64,000 nucleotides of DNA from Dipteris shenzhenensis (lineage: Eukaryota; Polypodiophyta; Polypodiopsida; Gleicheniales), in assembly GCA_047967505.1 (NCBI GenBank), contig CM106538.1. One strand, written 5' to 3'. Made by a program: the position numbers and the translations under genes. Shown one piece after another: positions 35,025-46,078 of this stretch; the stretch's first letter is position 1; the number at the start of each line of letters is the position of its first letter. The notes below the pieces were generated by a model that made no database searches, had not been told where the DNA came from, and saw only the letters and a program-made list of their open reading frames with translations.

Positions 35025-35262
35025 TTTTCCCAGATAAACTTAAAAAACACAGCAAACTGAACAAGTAAAATCCCTTCCTGGGATGCAAAAATGCACAAGT
35101 AAAATTTGCCAAAGAAAATCTGCCCACAATGACGAATACTGTCACAGCCTATCAAAGGCTCGAAATGCACCACAATGCTCTACAATTGCCCAAAAATCTG
35201 CAAAAAGTGGCAAAAGTCTGCAAATTGACTCACTCTGAGTCCAAAACTGCTTGCAAACCAGC
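35025..35262 (-). mobile_element. Copia leader upstream of the gag
   Basis: Untranslated leader similar to 27095-27335 in the opposite orientation. It ends abruptly at about 35262, with no primer-binding site or LTR next to it. Confidence 0.55.
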
Positions 35263-35264
35263 TG

Positions 35265-36117
35265 CTATCCTGAAGGCTTGGATTAGCTTCAAGAGTACTC
35301 TTCGGAGAGTTCTACCATCCTCTTGTGAAGAGATTGATAGGTAGCCTGTCATGTGGAATGATAGTATATCGAATGAGCATGGCATACCACTTGGCACCTC
35401 GCATTATATGCAGTGGTCTAGATGGGAGAGGGGACCTGCCTCCTTGGTGGGTTCTTGGAAGGCTTTTAGGAAGCTGCCACTTGCCAGCAGAGACGACTTC
35501 GTGAGTCACCTCAGAGGGAGTGCAGGAAGGATCCAACAGATTGATGTAGCCATACAAGTGGAGTGGTTAGATACAGAGGATATGGCTATTACTTGCTCCA
35601 CTTGGATGGGGGCTGTTTCTAGAGTGGGCATCCCTCTACAGGTTATTGCCTTCCGACGTGCAGGTGAGGATGCCATTGTATTTGATGTTTACACGGGAGG
35701 CAGACTGTCCAGATCCACAGATGATATTTTCATGGAGGTTCCATTTCAGCCTGTGCGGATCGTAGGTTTTGTGGAGCATGGTTCTGATGCACAGTGGTAC
35801 CTAGATCCTGACCCGATTCTTACTCAGTCAGTAATGCTAGGAAATTCCAGCTCAATTGCGGAGACTAGAGACCTTCCGGAGCTACTCATTGGGAGAATTT
35901 TCAGATTTCTCAGGATTTGCAGAGGGTTTTTTGGAAGAGGCTTTGGAAATCCCCCCGAAATAGAAAGATCACTCTTTTCTTTTGGCTTTCTATCCATGGA
36001 GGGATTGCAGTGAACCTATGGAGATCACAGTTTGGGGCAGATGCTACGTGTCCTCGTTGCATGGCCCAAACCAGCATTGCATGCTATCTTCGAGGGTTTG
36101 GGGCAGATGGTGACTAG
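35265..36117 (+). pseudogene. LINE ORF2 C-terminal region with RVT zinc-binding domain
   Basis: The frame PVMWNDSISNEHGIPLG and following ~180 residues resembles the post-RT region of plant LINE pol (W-N-x-x-I-x-x-E-x-G-x-x-LG). After a frame break near 35.88 kb comes FWKRLWKSPRNRKITLFFW and CPRCMAQT, the zf-RVT domain. An in-frame TAG sits at 35342. It is a different LINE family from the 31 kb copy. The long frame could be mistaken for a host gene, but its continuity with the zf-RVT part argues against that. Confidence 0.6.
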
Positions 36118-36400
36118 TCACACCATGAGCTAGACTGAAGAGAGCATGCATGGTGATCAGCCATGAAAGAGTACTCTGAACTGCAGATGAGCATGTAGAT
36201 GGCCGGCTGGAATGTGGAGTACTGCAACCAGAACTCACATACAGAATACACACATGTGATTAGTAAAAATGAGATTCCAAGAAACTAAAAAGAGAATAGT
36301 AATGGTAGTAGAAAAGATGGTTACATTTCCTATATCACCGAAATAGTTGTCGTCAACTGACAACAACTAGACTGGGGTACTCAAATATAAGGCTTCTTCA
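36118..36400. other. Short unassigned spacer
   Basis: No feature was recognised between the LINE remnant and the chromovirus fragment. Confidence 0.4.
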
Positions 36401-36800
36401 TATAACTGAATGAGATGAGGATAGTCAACAAGATATTGGTGACCCACTTTGTATCAATAGTGGGGTAATTCAAAAATTCGAGAAGGTACTTTCGTTCATA
36501 GCGTCCTCCCCGCGTACGCTTATCTTGATGAGAAATAATCTGCTCGGGAATGATAACTTCATCTTCATCTTCAACCTACGGTTGAGGCTCATCGATTAGA
36601 CCGGATGGTGTGGGTCCTTCATAACGCTTAAGTATATTGACATGGAAAGCGTTATGGATATCCCAATGTGAGGGAAGATGTAATCGGAAAGAGACATCAT
36701 TGATCTTTTGGGTGATTCGAAACAGGCCGTAGTATCAGAAAGCAAGCTTGACATATACAATCCTGTAAATAACTTTTGACTTAATCTCACACTAAAATCT
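36400..36800 (-). pseudogene. Ty3/gypsy pol C-terminus with chromodomain (other family)
   Basis: The minus strand reads FRITQKINDVSFRLHLPSH, then FHVNILKRY, then a TAG, then IIPEQIISHQDKRTRGGRYE and KYLLEFLNYPTIDTKW. These are the integrase C-terminal and chromodomain segments of plant chromoviruses. It differs from the chromodomain of the neighbouring elements, so it is an older insertion. Confidence 0.65.
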
Positions 36801-36814
36801 GCTTGCTCCTAAAC

Positions 36815-37258
36815 TGTTACATCGATTCACGGGTGCAGGCACATTCAATAACCTCCCAGCCAACCTCGGTGGTAGCAAGCCTTCCGAAAATTCAAAAAAA
36901 AAATCAGATTACGTGAAAGCTCTTTTCGCTTGCTTATGCCCAACGAGCCCCAAAACTCCCTAGATGGATCTAGTATGCCACATGTCTGCAAATTAGGGTC
37001 CTTCCTTAATGCATCATTTACCCCTCTCTTGGGATATCTATGAAACCATTTGCCCCTAGGCACATTTAATGCATTTAAGTCCCTTAGCCTTAGATCCACC
37101 TAGTCTAGTGCCATGTCACCCTCACCAAGGACCTTGACCTTTATTCCTTTTTGATCATTTACATGAAGCCCAAACTAATATAGTACAAATATTGATCCTT
37201 TAAAGGAAAATGTCGACTGACCCTTCCGAGGTCATGTTACCTCGACTTGAGTGTAACA
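36815..37258 (-). repeat. 3' LTR of chromovirus copy 1
   Basis: 444 bp bounded by a perfect 6 bp inverted repeat TGTTAC...GTAACA. On the minus strand it is directly preceded by the polypurine tract AAAGAGGGAAGGAA. About 385 bp of it recurs at 42979-43363. Confidence 0.85.
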
Positions 37259-37272
37259 TTCCTTCCCTCTTT
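37259..37272 (-). promoter_or_regulatory. Polypurine tract (plus-strand primer)
   Basis: A purine run directly upstream of the 3' LTR on the coding strand, in the place where plus-strand DNA synthesis is primed in LTR elements. The same tract precedes the LTR of copy 2 (43364-43377). Confidence 0.7.
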
Positions 37273-37471
37273 AGGCAACAGCATCCTCGATGATAAAGTG
37301 TGGGAACACTCTCCGTAACTGGTATACGGATTCCCAGGTAGCTTCTGATAGAGGTAGACCATGCCATGGAACCAACACCGTGGGTATCTTCCGATTGCGC
37401 ACTTGCATTGTTCCTCGGTCCAGGATTCGTGTTGGTTTGCGTCTTGCATTATCCTCTATCTCCTGAAACAA
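37271..37471 (-). pseudogene. Chromodomain at pol C-terminus, copy 1
   Basis: ILDRGTMQVRNRKIPTVLV, then WHGLPLSEATWESV and VFPHFIIEDAV form a chromodomain of the plant chromovirus type, which guides integration to particular chromatin. It ends at its stop just before the LTR. It is separated from the integrase frame by a frame change between 37.47 and 37.60 kb. Confidence 0.75.
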
Positions 37472-37602
37472 AACAACACCCTAGATTAGTGAGTCACCTG
37501 TATGCAAAAATTTCTTTAAACGAGACACATGAAACACTGGGTGCACCTTACAACCCTATGGCAATTCTAATTTATAGGCTACCTTGCCTATTCTTTTTGG
37601 AA

Positions 37603-39327
37603 TTAACGATGGCCCACAATATCGAGGTGATAACTTACACACTCTGCTGTAGTCAAAGACTTAGAGTGCGAAGGAACTTTGAGAAAAACCTTTTCTCCTT
37701 CCTTAAATTCTCTAGCGGATTGGTTTTCATCCGCATACGCCTTAGCTCTATCCATAGCTTGGCGGATGTTAGCTCTCGCAAGTGCTAGCATCTCCCGCAT
37801 CTGAACCACAAAGTTCGCGGCACTAGGCACTTTCTGAGGTATTCCAACTATAGTTGGATTCGCTGGCCTATAACCATAGTTCAGCTCAAACGGACTGAAC
37901 CCTGTAGAGGAATGCTTTCTATCATTGTAGGCAAATTCTAACAATGGCAACCACTTGTCCCATGTATGTTGCCTCAATGACACATATGCGCTAAGCATAT
38001 CCTCTAAAATTTGGTTGATTCTTTCTGTCTGACCATCCGTTTCTGGATGATCCCCACTACTCATTCCCAACTCAGTCCTTAGTGTCTCAAATACCGCAGT
38101 CCAAAAATGACTGGTAAATTTGACATCCCTGTCTGACACTATGGATTTGGGTAATCCATGCAAACGAAATATATGTCTAATAAACAAATCTGCCACTTGC
38201 GAGGCACTAACAGACTCTCTAGTTGGAATGAAGTGAGCCATCTTGGTAAGACGATCAATCACCACAAGGATAGAATCATATTTACCTTGTGTCGTAGGCA
38301 GACCTACAATAAAGTCCATGGAAATGCTCTCCCACTTACCTAATGGTATTTCCAAAGGTTGTAAAAGTCCGGGTGGTTTCACCCGCTCTGCCTTACTTAC
38401 CTGACACGAAAAACAACGTGTCACATATTCATGAATATGCTTTTTCATCTTTGGCCAAAAGAAATCTCGCTTCACGAGATCATTTGTCTTCGCGACTCCT
38501 AGATGTCTCGCACATGGGCTATCATGGCTTTGTCGAATGACTCTCTGCCTGAGATCATTCTGATTAGGTACTACTACCTTGCCATTTCTTTTCAGCATAC
38601 CATCCCTTATGGCATATCTTGCATAATTTTGGCCTTTTCTGGATGCGAGGTCATCCTTTTCCCCGGGTTTGAACACATGAGCCTTAGGCCAAAGGCTCTG
38701 GACGAACTCGTCCACCTTTTGAGTTTCTCTAATCCCGGTCATTAGAGCACTCTCTAATACCGTGAAACTCATATCATGCATAATGCGTGACAAGGCATCA
38801 GCAACTTTAGTATCTTTCCCTCTTTGGTATCGAATCGTCAAGTTAAATTCCTGCATGAGTTCTGCCCACTTAGCTTGGCAGCCTCTCAAGCCAGGTTGTT
38901 TACAAAATTGTTTCAGAGTATCGTGATCAACATCAACATAAAACTCTGACCCATAGAAATAATGTCTCCATGTTTTCACAGCATGGACAACAGCATACAA
39001 CTCTAATTCATGAGTTGGCCAATTTCGTTGAGAGGGAGAAAGCTTCTTGCTTTCAAAGGCTACTAGCCTTCCCTCTTGGAGGAGAACTGCTCCTACCGCA
39101 ATGCCACTTGCATCGGTTTCAAGAAAAAACGGTTTCTGGGAATCAACTATTTTTAACACCGGTCTTGAGACCACAGCTTGTTTTATGGTGTTAAAACTTC
39201 CTTGTTTATTCTGTCCCCATATAAAAGGTACTTTATCTGAGGTCAGATCAGTCAATGGCGATACTATTTCGGAATATCCTTTGATATGCCTTCGATAAAA
39301 TTGGACAAATCCCAAGAATGATCGCAA
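37603..39327 (-). CDS. Chromovirus RNase H and integrase, copy 1
   Basis: 574 open codons. RNase H: TDASGIAVGAVLLQEG and HELELYAVVHAVKTWRHY, then IRYQRGKDTKVADALSR. Integrase: an HHCC zinc domain (RHLGVAK...CFSCQVSK), then the DDE core with MDFIVGLP, SDRDVKFTSHFW and DGQTERINQILEDML, and the downstream FELNYGYRP motif. The frame is intact, but it is cut off from RT by stops upstream and from the chromodomain downstream. In the family these domains degrade the RNA template and insert the cDNA. Confidence 0.9.
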   Translation of the reverse strand: MRSFLGFVQFYRRHIKGYSEIVSPLTDLTSDKVPFIWGQNKQGSFNTIKQAVVSRPVLKIVDSQKPFFLETDASGIAVGAVLLQEGRLVAFESKKLSPSQRNWPTHELELYAVVHAVKTWRHYFYGSEFYVDVDHDTLKQFCKQPGLRGCQAKWAELMQEFNLTIRYQRGKDTKVADALSRIMHDMSFTVLESALMTGIRETQKVDEFVQSLWPKAHVFKPGEKDDLASRKGQNYARYAIRDGMLKRNGKVVVPNQNDLRQRVIRQSHDSPCARHLGVAKTNDLVKRDFFWPKMKKHIHEYVTRCFSCQVSKAERVKPPGLLQPLEIPLGKWESISMDFIVGLPTTQGKYDSILVVIDRLTKMAHFIPTRESVSASQVADLFIRHIFRLHGLPKSIVSDRDVKFTSHFWTAVFETLRTELGMSSGDHPETDGQTERINQILEDMLSAYVSLRQHTWDKWLPLLEFAYNDRKHSSTGFSPFELNYGYRPANPTIVGIPQKVPSAANFVVQMREMLALARANIRQAMDRAKAYADENQSAREFKEGEKVFLKVPSHSKSLTTAECVSYHLDIVGHR

Positions 39328-39356
39328 AGCGGTTAAACTCTAAGGGATTGGCTAAG

Positions 39357-40337
39357 TCAGTTCGCAGCCACTTTCTTTGGATCCATTTCTACCCCCTCAG
39401 GAGTAATTATGAATCCTAAATATTCAAGTCTTACCATACACAGTATAGTTTTCTTTTTATTTACATAAAGACTGGCTTTCCTCAAAGTACCGAGCACTAT
39501 TCTTAAGTGTTCATGATGCTCAGTAATACTTTTACTGAATACTAGAATATCGTCAATAAAGTGTACTATAAAGTTTCCGATATACGGACGTAGTAAATCG
39601 TTCATAAGCATGACGAATGTAGCTGGAGCATTGGTAAGTCCAAAGGGCATTACCAAAAACTCATAATGTCCAAATCTGCTTCTAAAAGCGGTTTTATGCA
39701 CATCCTCGGCCCTAATACAGATCTGATGGTAGCCTTATTTAAGATCTATCTTACTGAAAATTACGGCCCCATGTAATGCATCTAGCAAATCATCGATCCG
39801 AGCCATCGGATACCTGTGCTTAATAGTGATACTATTCAATGCTCTGTAATCTATACAGAGGCGAAAAGTATCATCTTTCTTCTTCTTTAATATCACTGGC
39901 GAAGCAAAAGGTGGGAAACTTGGTTGAATCTGCCCTAACTTGAGGTATTCTTCCAATTGTCTTCGCACCTTCTCTTCTTCGGTAAAACTCAATCTATAGG
40001 GATGTCTATTTACAGGTTCTGCCCCCGGGATTAGTTCAATCTTATGCTGAACATTCCGCTCTGGAGGTAACCCATAAGGTAGCTCATCCCTAAAACGATC
40101 AGAGAACTCCTCTGCTATTTGATCAGCCAGCTTGGCCATCTCTCCATTTTGGGCAACATCAGTTCTAGCGGAAGAATTATCAATCGGTTCTGCCGATGCC
40201 GTACAAAGAAACAAAAACTCTTCTTGAGCTTTTTGAATTTTTATCACGGAAACCAACGGTCCTTGAGGTATATCCTTTTCACCTCGTAAGACATACAACA
40301 CATCATTCATCTCGAATTGATAAATGTGCTTTTTCAA
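39357..40337 (-). pseudogene. Chromovirus reverse transcriptase, copy 1 (split by stop)
   Basis: The first part has the approach to RT ([20 protein letters not shown]), [39 protein letters not shown] and FSKIDLK, then a TAA where Ser is usual (DLK-S-GYHQI). The second part has [12 protein letters not shown] and the catalytic FIDDILVFS (YVDD type), ending at a TAG in the segment before RNase H. Both stops also occur in copy 2. Confidence 0.85.
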
Positions 40338-40421
40338 TCTATGGCTGGATTCTTAGAATGCCAAGCCTTACCCAGGGCTATGTCTGCATGAGCAAGCTTA
40401 GTCATTTCAAAATCAAGCTTC

Positions 40422-40860
40422 TCAGCATAGTCCTGAATTCAAAGCTCCAAGCTTCTTTACAAGCTTAGAGTTAATGACATTGTGCGTTGACGTTGAGTCA
40501 AACAACACAATGACCTCATGATTAGCTACTTGCCCTTTCATCTTAATTAACTCCGTATCATTAAAGGCTGTATACCCCATTGCTGCGGGCTTTGACAGGA
40601 TATTATCAGGTGCACTAGTTACTAACTTAGCAACAGACACACATAACAAAAAAGGTACTGACCTTTGAGAAGATCCCGCTAGCTGAATTTGCATCTGTTC
40701 TGCTTTGGGACTTTCCTCCATTTCCACGTCGCATTTTGAGACCACCATCTCAGCCATTCGACGATCTTTGTTTCGTGGACAATCTTTCCACTGATGAGGC
40801 TGAAGGCATCCAAAACACAAGCCTTCTCTCCTCGCTTTTTCTATTTGCTCTGGGTTGAAA
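40422..40860 (-). pseudogene. Gag zinc knuckle and protease, copy 1
   Basis: A knuckle CFGCLQPHQWKDC (unusual C-x2-C-x3-H-x4-C spacing) is followed about 100 residues later by VLFDSTSTHNVINSKL, the protease active site with DST in place of DSG. It ends early relative to a full protease domain, so the rest is degraded. Confidence 0.7.
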
Positions 40861-41866
40861 GAAGACTTCGAGTCCGGGCTGCCATGGGTGTTACTTTTCT
40901 TTTCATTCCAATGGTGGTACTTGATTTAGGAGTCTCAATTGGTTTCGCCTGCTTGGCTTGACCACTAGGCTGTGAGGCACTTCCTTTGCTAATCCACTTC
41001 TTCTTAAACCCAGTTTTCTTCGGGTACCCATACTGAGTCCCAACCTGCACAAACCCACTTGGTCTGTTCCGTTTTGCATCCTCATAGTTCAGGGCTATGG
41101 CAATTGCTTCATCTAGCGTGTTCGCATACTTAGCCCGAACTTCCATCTTGATTCGATCATTCAATCCAAAGATAAAATCTTTTACTTGGATTGACTGAGG
41201 TAGGGGTTGATCGACCTTCATTACACTTTCTCTGAACTTATCAATGTATTCCGCCACTGATAAATTTCTCTGACGAAGGTTTCGATACTGATCCCAAGCT
41301 CGGGATGCTTCGTCAGGAGGTAGGAATTGTTTTCTAAATTTCTTCTTAAACCCCTCCCAGGTAGTGGATGCTACTCCATCTTTCTGTTTTTTTATCCACC
41401 ACCTATCCGTTGCCTCATTAAACATATGGGTGGCCTCGCGGATTTTCTTCATATTATTCTTGATTTCACAAATGGGGAAGGCCTCGTGCCATTTGTGTAA
41501 CTAGGTCTCAATGATATTGGAACTACAGTCATACATCCGACCAGAATACTTTTCTGGCCTATAATTGGCAATATTAGGCACCTTAGCCCTCCTAGGCTCG
41601 ACCGTACGAACATTGGACTCCGGTTCCATTGGAGATTTACCTTTCTCCTCACGAGATGGTCTGGCAGACATACTATGCACCATTTTCCTAAGCTCAGTTG
41701 GCCCTACATTTGTTTGTAACTGCTGCGCTAAAATTTGTTGCAAGGCATCCTCTAACATTGCAATTCTGCCAGACAGTGTATGACCTGCTGGGCGCGACAC
41801 CTGCGGGGTCGGCCGGACTCCCGACTCTACGGGATCCATCCTAGAAGCTTCTTCTTCTACTTTCAT
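40841..41866 (-). pseudogene. Chromovirus gag, copy 1
   Basis: An N-terminal region with coiled-coil potential (MLEDALQQILAQQLQ), then the retrotransposon gag domain: FNEATDRWWIKKQKDGVAST, TWEGFKKKFRKQFLPP, YRNLRQRNLSVAEYIDKF and LNDRIKMEVRAKYANTLDEA. A TAG at 41501-41503 replaces a Trp that copy 2 keeps (ETW). Confidence 0.85.
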
Positions 41867-42978
41867 TTAGGTCAATGGGTGTGTGTTTAAAAAAAAAATC
41901 AACAAATAAAATAAAACACCGCTTGAAACTGTAATTACAAATCACAAGTCCAACTTTCAAATTTATAGCTGACAAAGCATATATCACACTGTAACCAAAA
42001 TCACTTTTCCCTGTACTAGGGAAAACTCCTACAATCCAAACTGACTCAAACACGGAGGCAAATAAACAAGCAAATTCTCCAACAAAGCTTACAAGGCATA
42101 GAGAGCTCCCTGGTTATAATTCTTGCTGCATGAAGAGATCAACTAGTCCGTGTAGTCCACTCCAAGTCCGCGTTTATGACCTGCCTTGTGACCATAAACA
42201 TACTGTACTATCTACCCCTTCACACGAGCTCACGATCAAACGCAACCAACGAAAGCCTTGCTCAGTGTGGTCAATCCGATGACAAAGAAGACTAATTTAC
42301 GTAACTATTGTAACCCACGGACTTCGCACATCAATTGACCCACGATTCGAACGCCGCCCCACAGCCTTCAGTACTAACCAAATTATTAACCTGCGACTGT
42401 CCTCATCCTCTGCACAGAGTTTTGCTTCAGCATATAGAGCACGGAGCTTGATCCAAAGCTTCTCTGCATACTTCTCAGCTGTTTCTGGAGCACACTGCGA
42501 CAACTTTAGGTGAATTTTGTTGATCTTCGATATGACAACGTCTTGAGTTCTCCGCAAGCGTTCCAATTCCTTGAAATGCAACCAAGCTTGCTGTATATCT
42601 GACGTAGCAATCCCTTCGATCTTTCTGCTTCCACTCCGCGTAGCAGTTCACCGTCACGACGAAGGCACAAGACTTGGGCTTAACTACTCTCCAAAATTGC
42701 TCCGCAATAAACTAAAAGTAATACCAGCGTGGTCTTTGTCTGGTTAGCTATTCACCGTAACGTGCGTAACTCTGCTGGCTACCTCACCTTCAACTCGTCA
42801 ACAGCTTTACATGAACTCGGCCATCCTACAACAATTAGTTCCGTGACCACACAGTAGCTCTGGTCGTGCGCTACTCATCAGTGCTACTCCTCGTCACGTG
42901 ACGTGGATATTGAAAGCCAGAGTTTTAACTCCTGCGACAACATCTGGTTACAACGACCATACGGTCATAGCTCTTTAG
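41867..42978 (-). other. Long leader of chromovirus copy 1 with a cryptic frame
   Basis: Similar to the copy 2 leader for about 150 bp from the gag start (to about 42010), then unique. Between 42297 and about 42625 the minus strand is open for about 110 codons without an ATG: FKELERLRRTQDVVISKINK, then KLSQCAPETAEKYAEKLWIK. The amphipathic, charged composition looks like real protein rather than chance. Not identified. It could be a captured exon or leader protein. No primer-binding site was recognised. Confidence 0.45.
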
Positions 42979-43363
42979 TAGCAAGCCTTGAGAAAATTCG
43001 AAAAAAAATCAGATTACGTGAAAGCTCTTTTCGCTTGCTTATGCCCAACGAGCTCCAAAACTCCCTAGATGGATCTAGTATGCCACATGTCTGCAAATTA
43101 GGGTCCTTCCTTAATGCATCATTTACCCCTCTCTTGGGATATCTATGAAACCATTTGCCTCTAGGCACATTTAATGCATTTAGGTCCCTTAGCCTTAGAT
43201 CCACCTAGTCTAGTGCCATGTCACCCTCACCAAGGACCTTGACCTTTATTCCTTTTTGATCATTTACATGAAGCCCAAACTAATATAGTACAAATATTGA
43301 TCCTGTAAAGGAAAATGTCGACTGACCCTTCCGAGGTCATGTTACCTCGACTTGAGCGTAACA
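42979..43363 (-). repeat. Partial LTR between the two chromovirus copies
   Basis: Matches 36871-37258 of the complete LTR. The coding-strand start (TGTTACGCTC on the minus strand) is intact, while the other end diverges at 42979. It serves as the 3' LTR of copy 2 and sits where the 5' LTR of copy 1 is expected. Confidence 0.8.
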
Positions 43364-43575
43364 TTCCTTCCCTCTTTAGGCAACAGCGTCCTCGATGATA
43401 AAGTCTGGGAACACTCTCCGTAACTGGTAACGGATTCCCAGGTAGCTTCTGATAGAGGTAGACCATGCCATGGAACCAACACCGTGGGTATCTTCCAATT
43501 GCGCACTTGCATTGTTCCTCGGTCCAGGATTCGTGTTGGTTTGCGTCTTGCATTATCCTCTATCTCCTGAAACAA
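43342..43575 (-). pseudogene. Chromodomain remnant, copy 2
   Basis: Same segment as in copy 1 (ILDRGTMQVRNWKIPTVLV, GLPLSEATWESV), but a deletion after ESV shifts the frame, so the C-terminus is lost. Confidence 0.7.
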
Positions 43576-43877
43576 AACAACACCCTAGATTAGTGAGTCA
43601 CCTGTATGCAAAAATTTCTTTAAACGAGACACATGAAACACTGGGTGCACCTTACAACCCTATGGCAATTCTAATTTATAGGCTACCTTGCCTATTCTTT
43701 TTGGAATTAACGATGGCCCACAATATCGAGGTGATAACTTACACACTCTGCTGTAGTCAAAGACTTAGAGTGCAAAGGAACTTTGAGAAAAACCTTTTCT
43801 CCTTCCTTAAATTCTCTAGCGGATCGGTTTTCATCCGCATACACCTTAGCTCTATCCATAGCTTGGCGGATGTTAGC

Positions 43878-43948
43878 CTCGACTTGAGCGTAACATTCCT
43901 TGCGAGGTCATGTTACCTCGACTTGAGCGTAACATTCCTTCCCTCTTT
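43878..43948 (-). other. Filler DNA at the integrase deletion of copy 2
   Basis: Between the integrase C-terminal part (to about 43880) and the RNase H part (from about 43948) lie about 70 bp holding two pieces copied from the LTR/PPT boundary. 'acctcgacttgagcgtaac' is found twice here as well as at 43344. The join to RNase H occurs at 'ttccctctttgg', a short match also present in the parent. Confidence 0.75.
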
Positions 43949-44459
43949 GGTACCGAATCATCAAGTTAAATTCCTGCATGAGTTCTGCCCACCTAGCTTG
44001 GCGGCCTCTCAAATCAGGTTGTTTACAAAAATGTTTCAGAGTATCGTGATCAACATCAACATAAAACTCTGACCCATACAAATAATATCTCCATGTTTTC
44101 AGAGCATGGACAACAGCATACAACTCTAATTCATGAGTTGGCCAATTTCTTTGAGAGGGAGACAGCTTCTTGATTTCAAAAGCTACCGGCCTTCCCTCTT
44201 GGAGGAGAACTGCTCCTACCGCAATGCCACTTGCGTCGGTTTGAAGAAAAAACGGTTTCTGGGGATTAACTATTTTTAACACCGGTCTTGAGACCACAGC
44301 TTGTTTTATGGTGTTAAAACTTTCCTGTTGATTCTGTCCCCATATAAAAGGTACTTTATCTGAGGTCAGATCAGTCAATGGCGATACTATTTCGGAATAT
44401 CCTTTGATATGCCTTCGATAAAATTGGACAAATCCCAAGAATGATCGCAAAGCGGTCAA
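43908..44459 (-). pseudogene. RNase H fragment, copy 2
   Basis: RSFLGFVQFYRRHIKGYSEI through TDASGIAVGAVLLQEG to IRYQRGKE, where the frame enters the filler DNA. The final RNase H Asp motif (VADALSR) and the integrase are missing. Confidence 0.85.
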
Positions 44460-44469
44460 ACTCTAAGGG

Positions 44470-45434
44470 ATTGGCCAAGTCAGTATCGCAGCCACTTTCT
44501 TTGGATTTATTTCTACCCCCTCAGGAGTAATTATGAATCCTAAATATTCAAGTCTTACCATACACAGTATAGTTTTCTTTTTATTTACATAAAGATTGGC
44601 TTTCCTCAAAGTACGGAACACTATTCTTAAGTGTTAATGATGCTCAGTAATACTTTTACTGAATACCAGAATATCGTCAATAAAGTGTACTACAAACTTT
44701 CCGATATACGGACGTAGTAAATCGTTCATAAGCATGACGAATGTAGTTGGAGCATTGGTAAGTCCAAAGGGCATTACCAAAAACTCATAATGTCCAAACC
44801 TGCTTCTAAAAGCGGTTTAATGCACATCCTCGGCCCTAATACGGATCTGATGGTAGCCTTATTTAAGATCTATCTTACTGAAAATTACGGCCCCATGTAA
44901 TGTATCTAGCAAATCATCGATCCGAGCCATCGGATACCTGTGCTTAATAGTGATATTATTCAATGCTCTGTAATCTATACAGAGGCGAAAAGTATCATCT
45001 TTCTTCTTCTTTAATATCACTGGTGAAGCAAAAGGTGAGAAACTTGGTTGAATCTGCCTCAACTTGAGGTATTCTTCCAGTTGTCTTCGCAACTTCTCTT
45101 CTTCGGTAAAACTCAATCTATAGGGAGGTCTATTTACAGGTTCTGCCCACGGGATTAGTTCAATCTTATGCTGAACATTCCGCTCTGGAGGTAACCCATA
45201 AGGTAGCTCATCCCTAAAACGATCAGAGAACTCCTCTGCTATTTGATCAGCCAGCTTGGCCATCTCTCCATTTTGGGCAACATCAGTGTTAGCCGAAGAA
45301 TCATCAATCGGCTCTACCGATGCTGTACAAAGAAACAAAAACTCTTCTTGAGCTTTTCGAATTTTTATCACGGAAACCAACGGTCCTTGAGGTATATCCT
45401 TTTCACCTCGTAAGACATACAGGACATCATTCAT
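44470..45434 (-). pseudogene. Reverse transcriptase, copy 2
   Basis: Same motifs as copy 1 ([40 protein letters not shown]-type segment), with the same TAA after DLK and the same TAG before RNase H, plus additional stops such as one near 44818. Confidence 0.85.
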
Positions 45435-45659
45435 CTCGAATTGATAAATGTGCTTTTTTCAATCTATGGCTGGATTCTTCCTAGAATGCCAAGTCTTACC
45501 GAGGGCTATGTCTGCATGAGCAAGCTTAGTCATTTCAAAATCAAGCTTCTCAGCATAGTCCTGAATTCAAAGCTCCAACTGGGTAACCCTTTGGTCCCAT
45601 ACTTCAGTTGAATTCCGTCTGCCATCCTGACTGTATATGCATAGTCAGATGGGCTAGTC

Positions 45660-46078
45660 TTTAGTTTCAGCCTCTTACAAGCTTGGAGTTAATTACATTG
45701 TGCGTTGACGCTGAGTCAAACAACACAATGACCTCATGATTAGCTACTTGTCCTTTCATCTTAATTAACTCCGTACCATTAAAGGCTGTATACCCCCGTT
45801 GCTGCGGGCTTTGACAGGATATTATTAGGTACACTAGTTACTAACTTAGCAACAGACACACATAACAAAAAAGGTACTGACCTTTGAGATGATCCCGCTA
45901 GCTGAATCTGCATCTGTTCTGCTCTGGGACTTCCCTCCATTTCCACGTCGCATTCTGAGACCACCATCTCAGCCATTCGACGATCTTTGTTTCGTGGACA
46001 ATCTTTCCACTCATGAGGCTGAAGGCATCCAAAACACAAGCCTTCTCTCCTCGCTTTTTCCCTTTTCTCTGGGTTCAA
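45660..46078 (-). pseudogene. Gag zinc knuckle and protease, copy 2
   Basis: CFGCLQPHEWKDC knuckle, then a frame break, then LFDSASTHNVINSKL. It retains about 90 bp near 45570-45660 that copy 1 has lost. Confidence 0.65.

Larger units (their letters stand above)
36815..42978 (-). mobile_element. Ty3/gypsy chromovirus copy 1
   Basis: In minus order: leader, gag, zinc knuckle, protease, RT, RNase H, integrase, chromodomain, polypurine tract and 3' LTR. The coding parts are interrupted by stops at 41501 (gag), 39735 and about 39345 (RT to RNase H). No separate 5' LTR was found. The partial LTR at 42979-43363 lies where it should be, so the two copies may form an LTR-sharing tandem. Confidence 0.85.

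Noticed and set aside
35351-36013. 220-codon + strand frame as a host gene
   Set aside because: It sits between retroelement pieces, matches the post-RT style of LINE pol and is followed by a zf-RVT domain.
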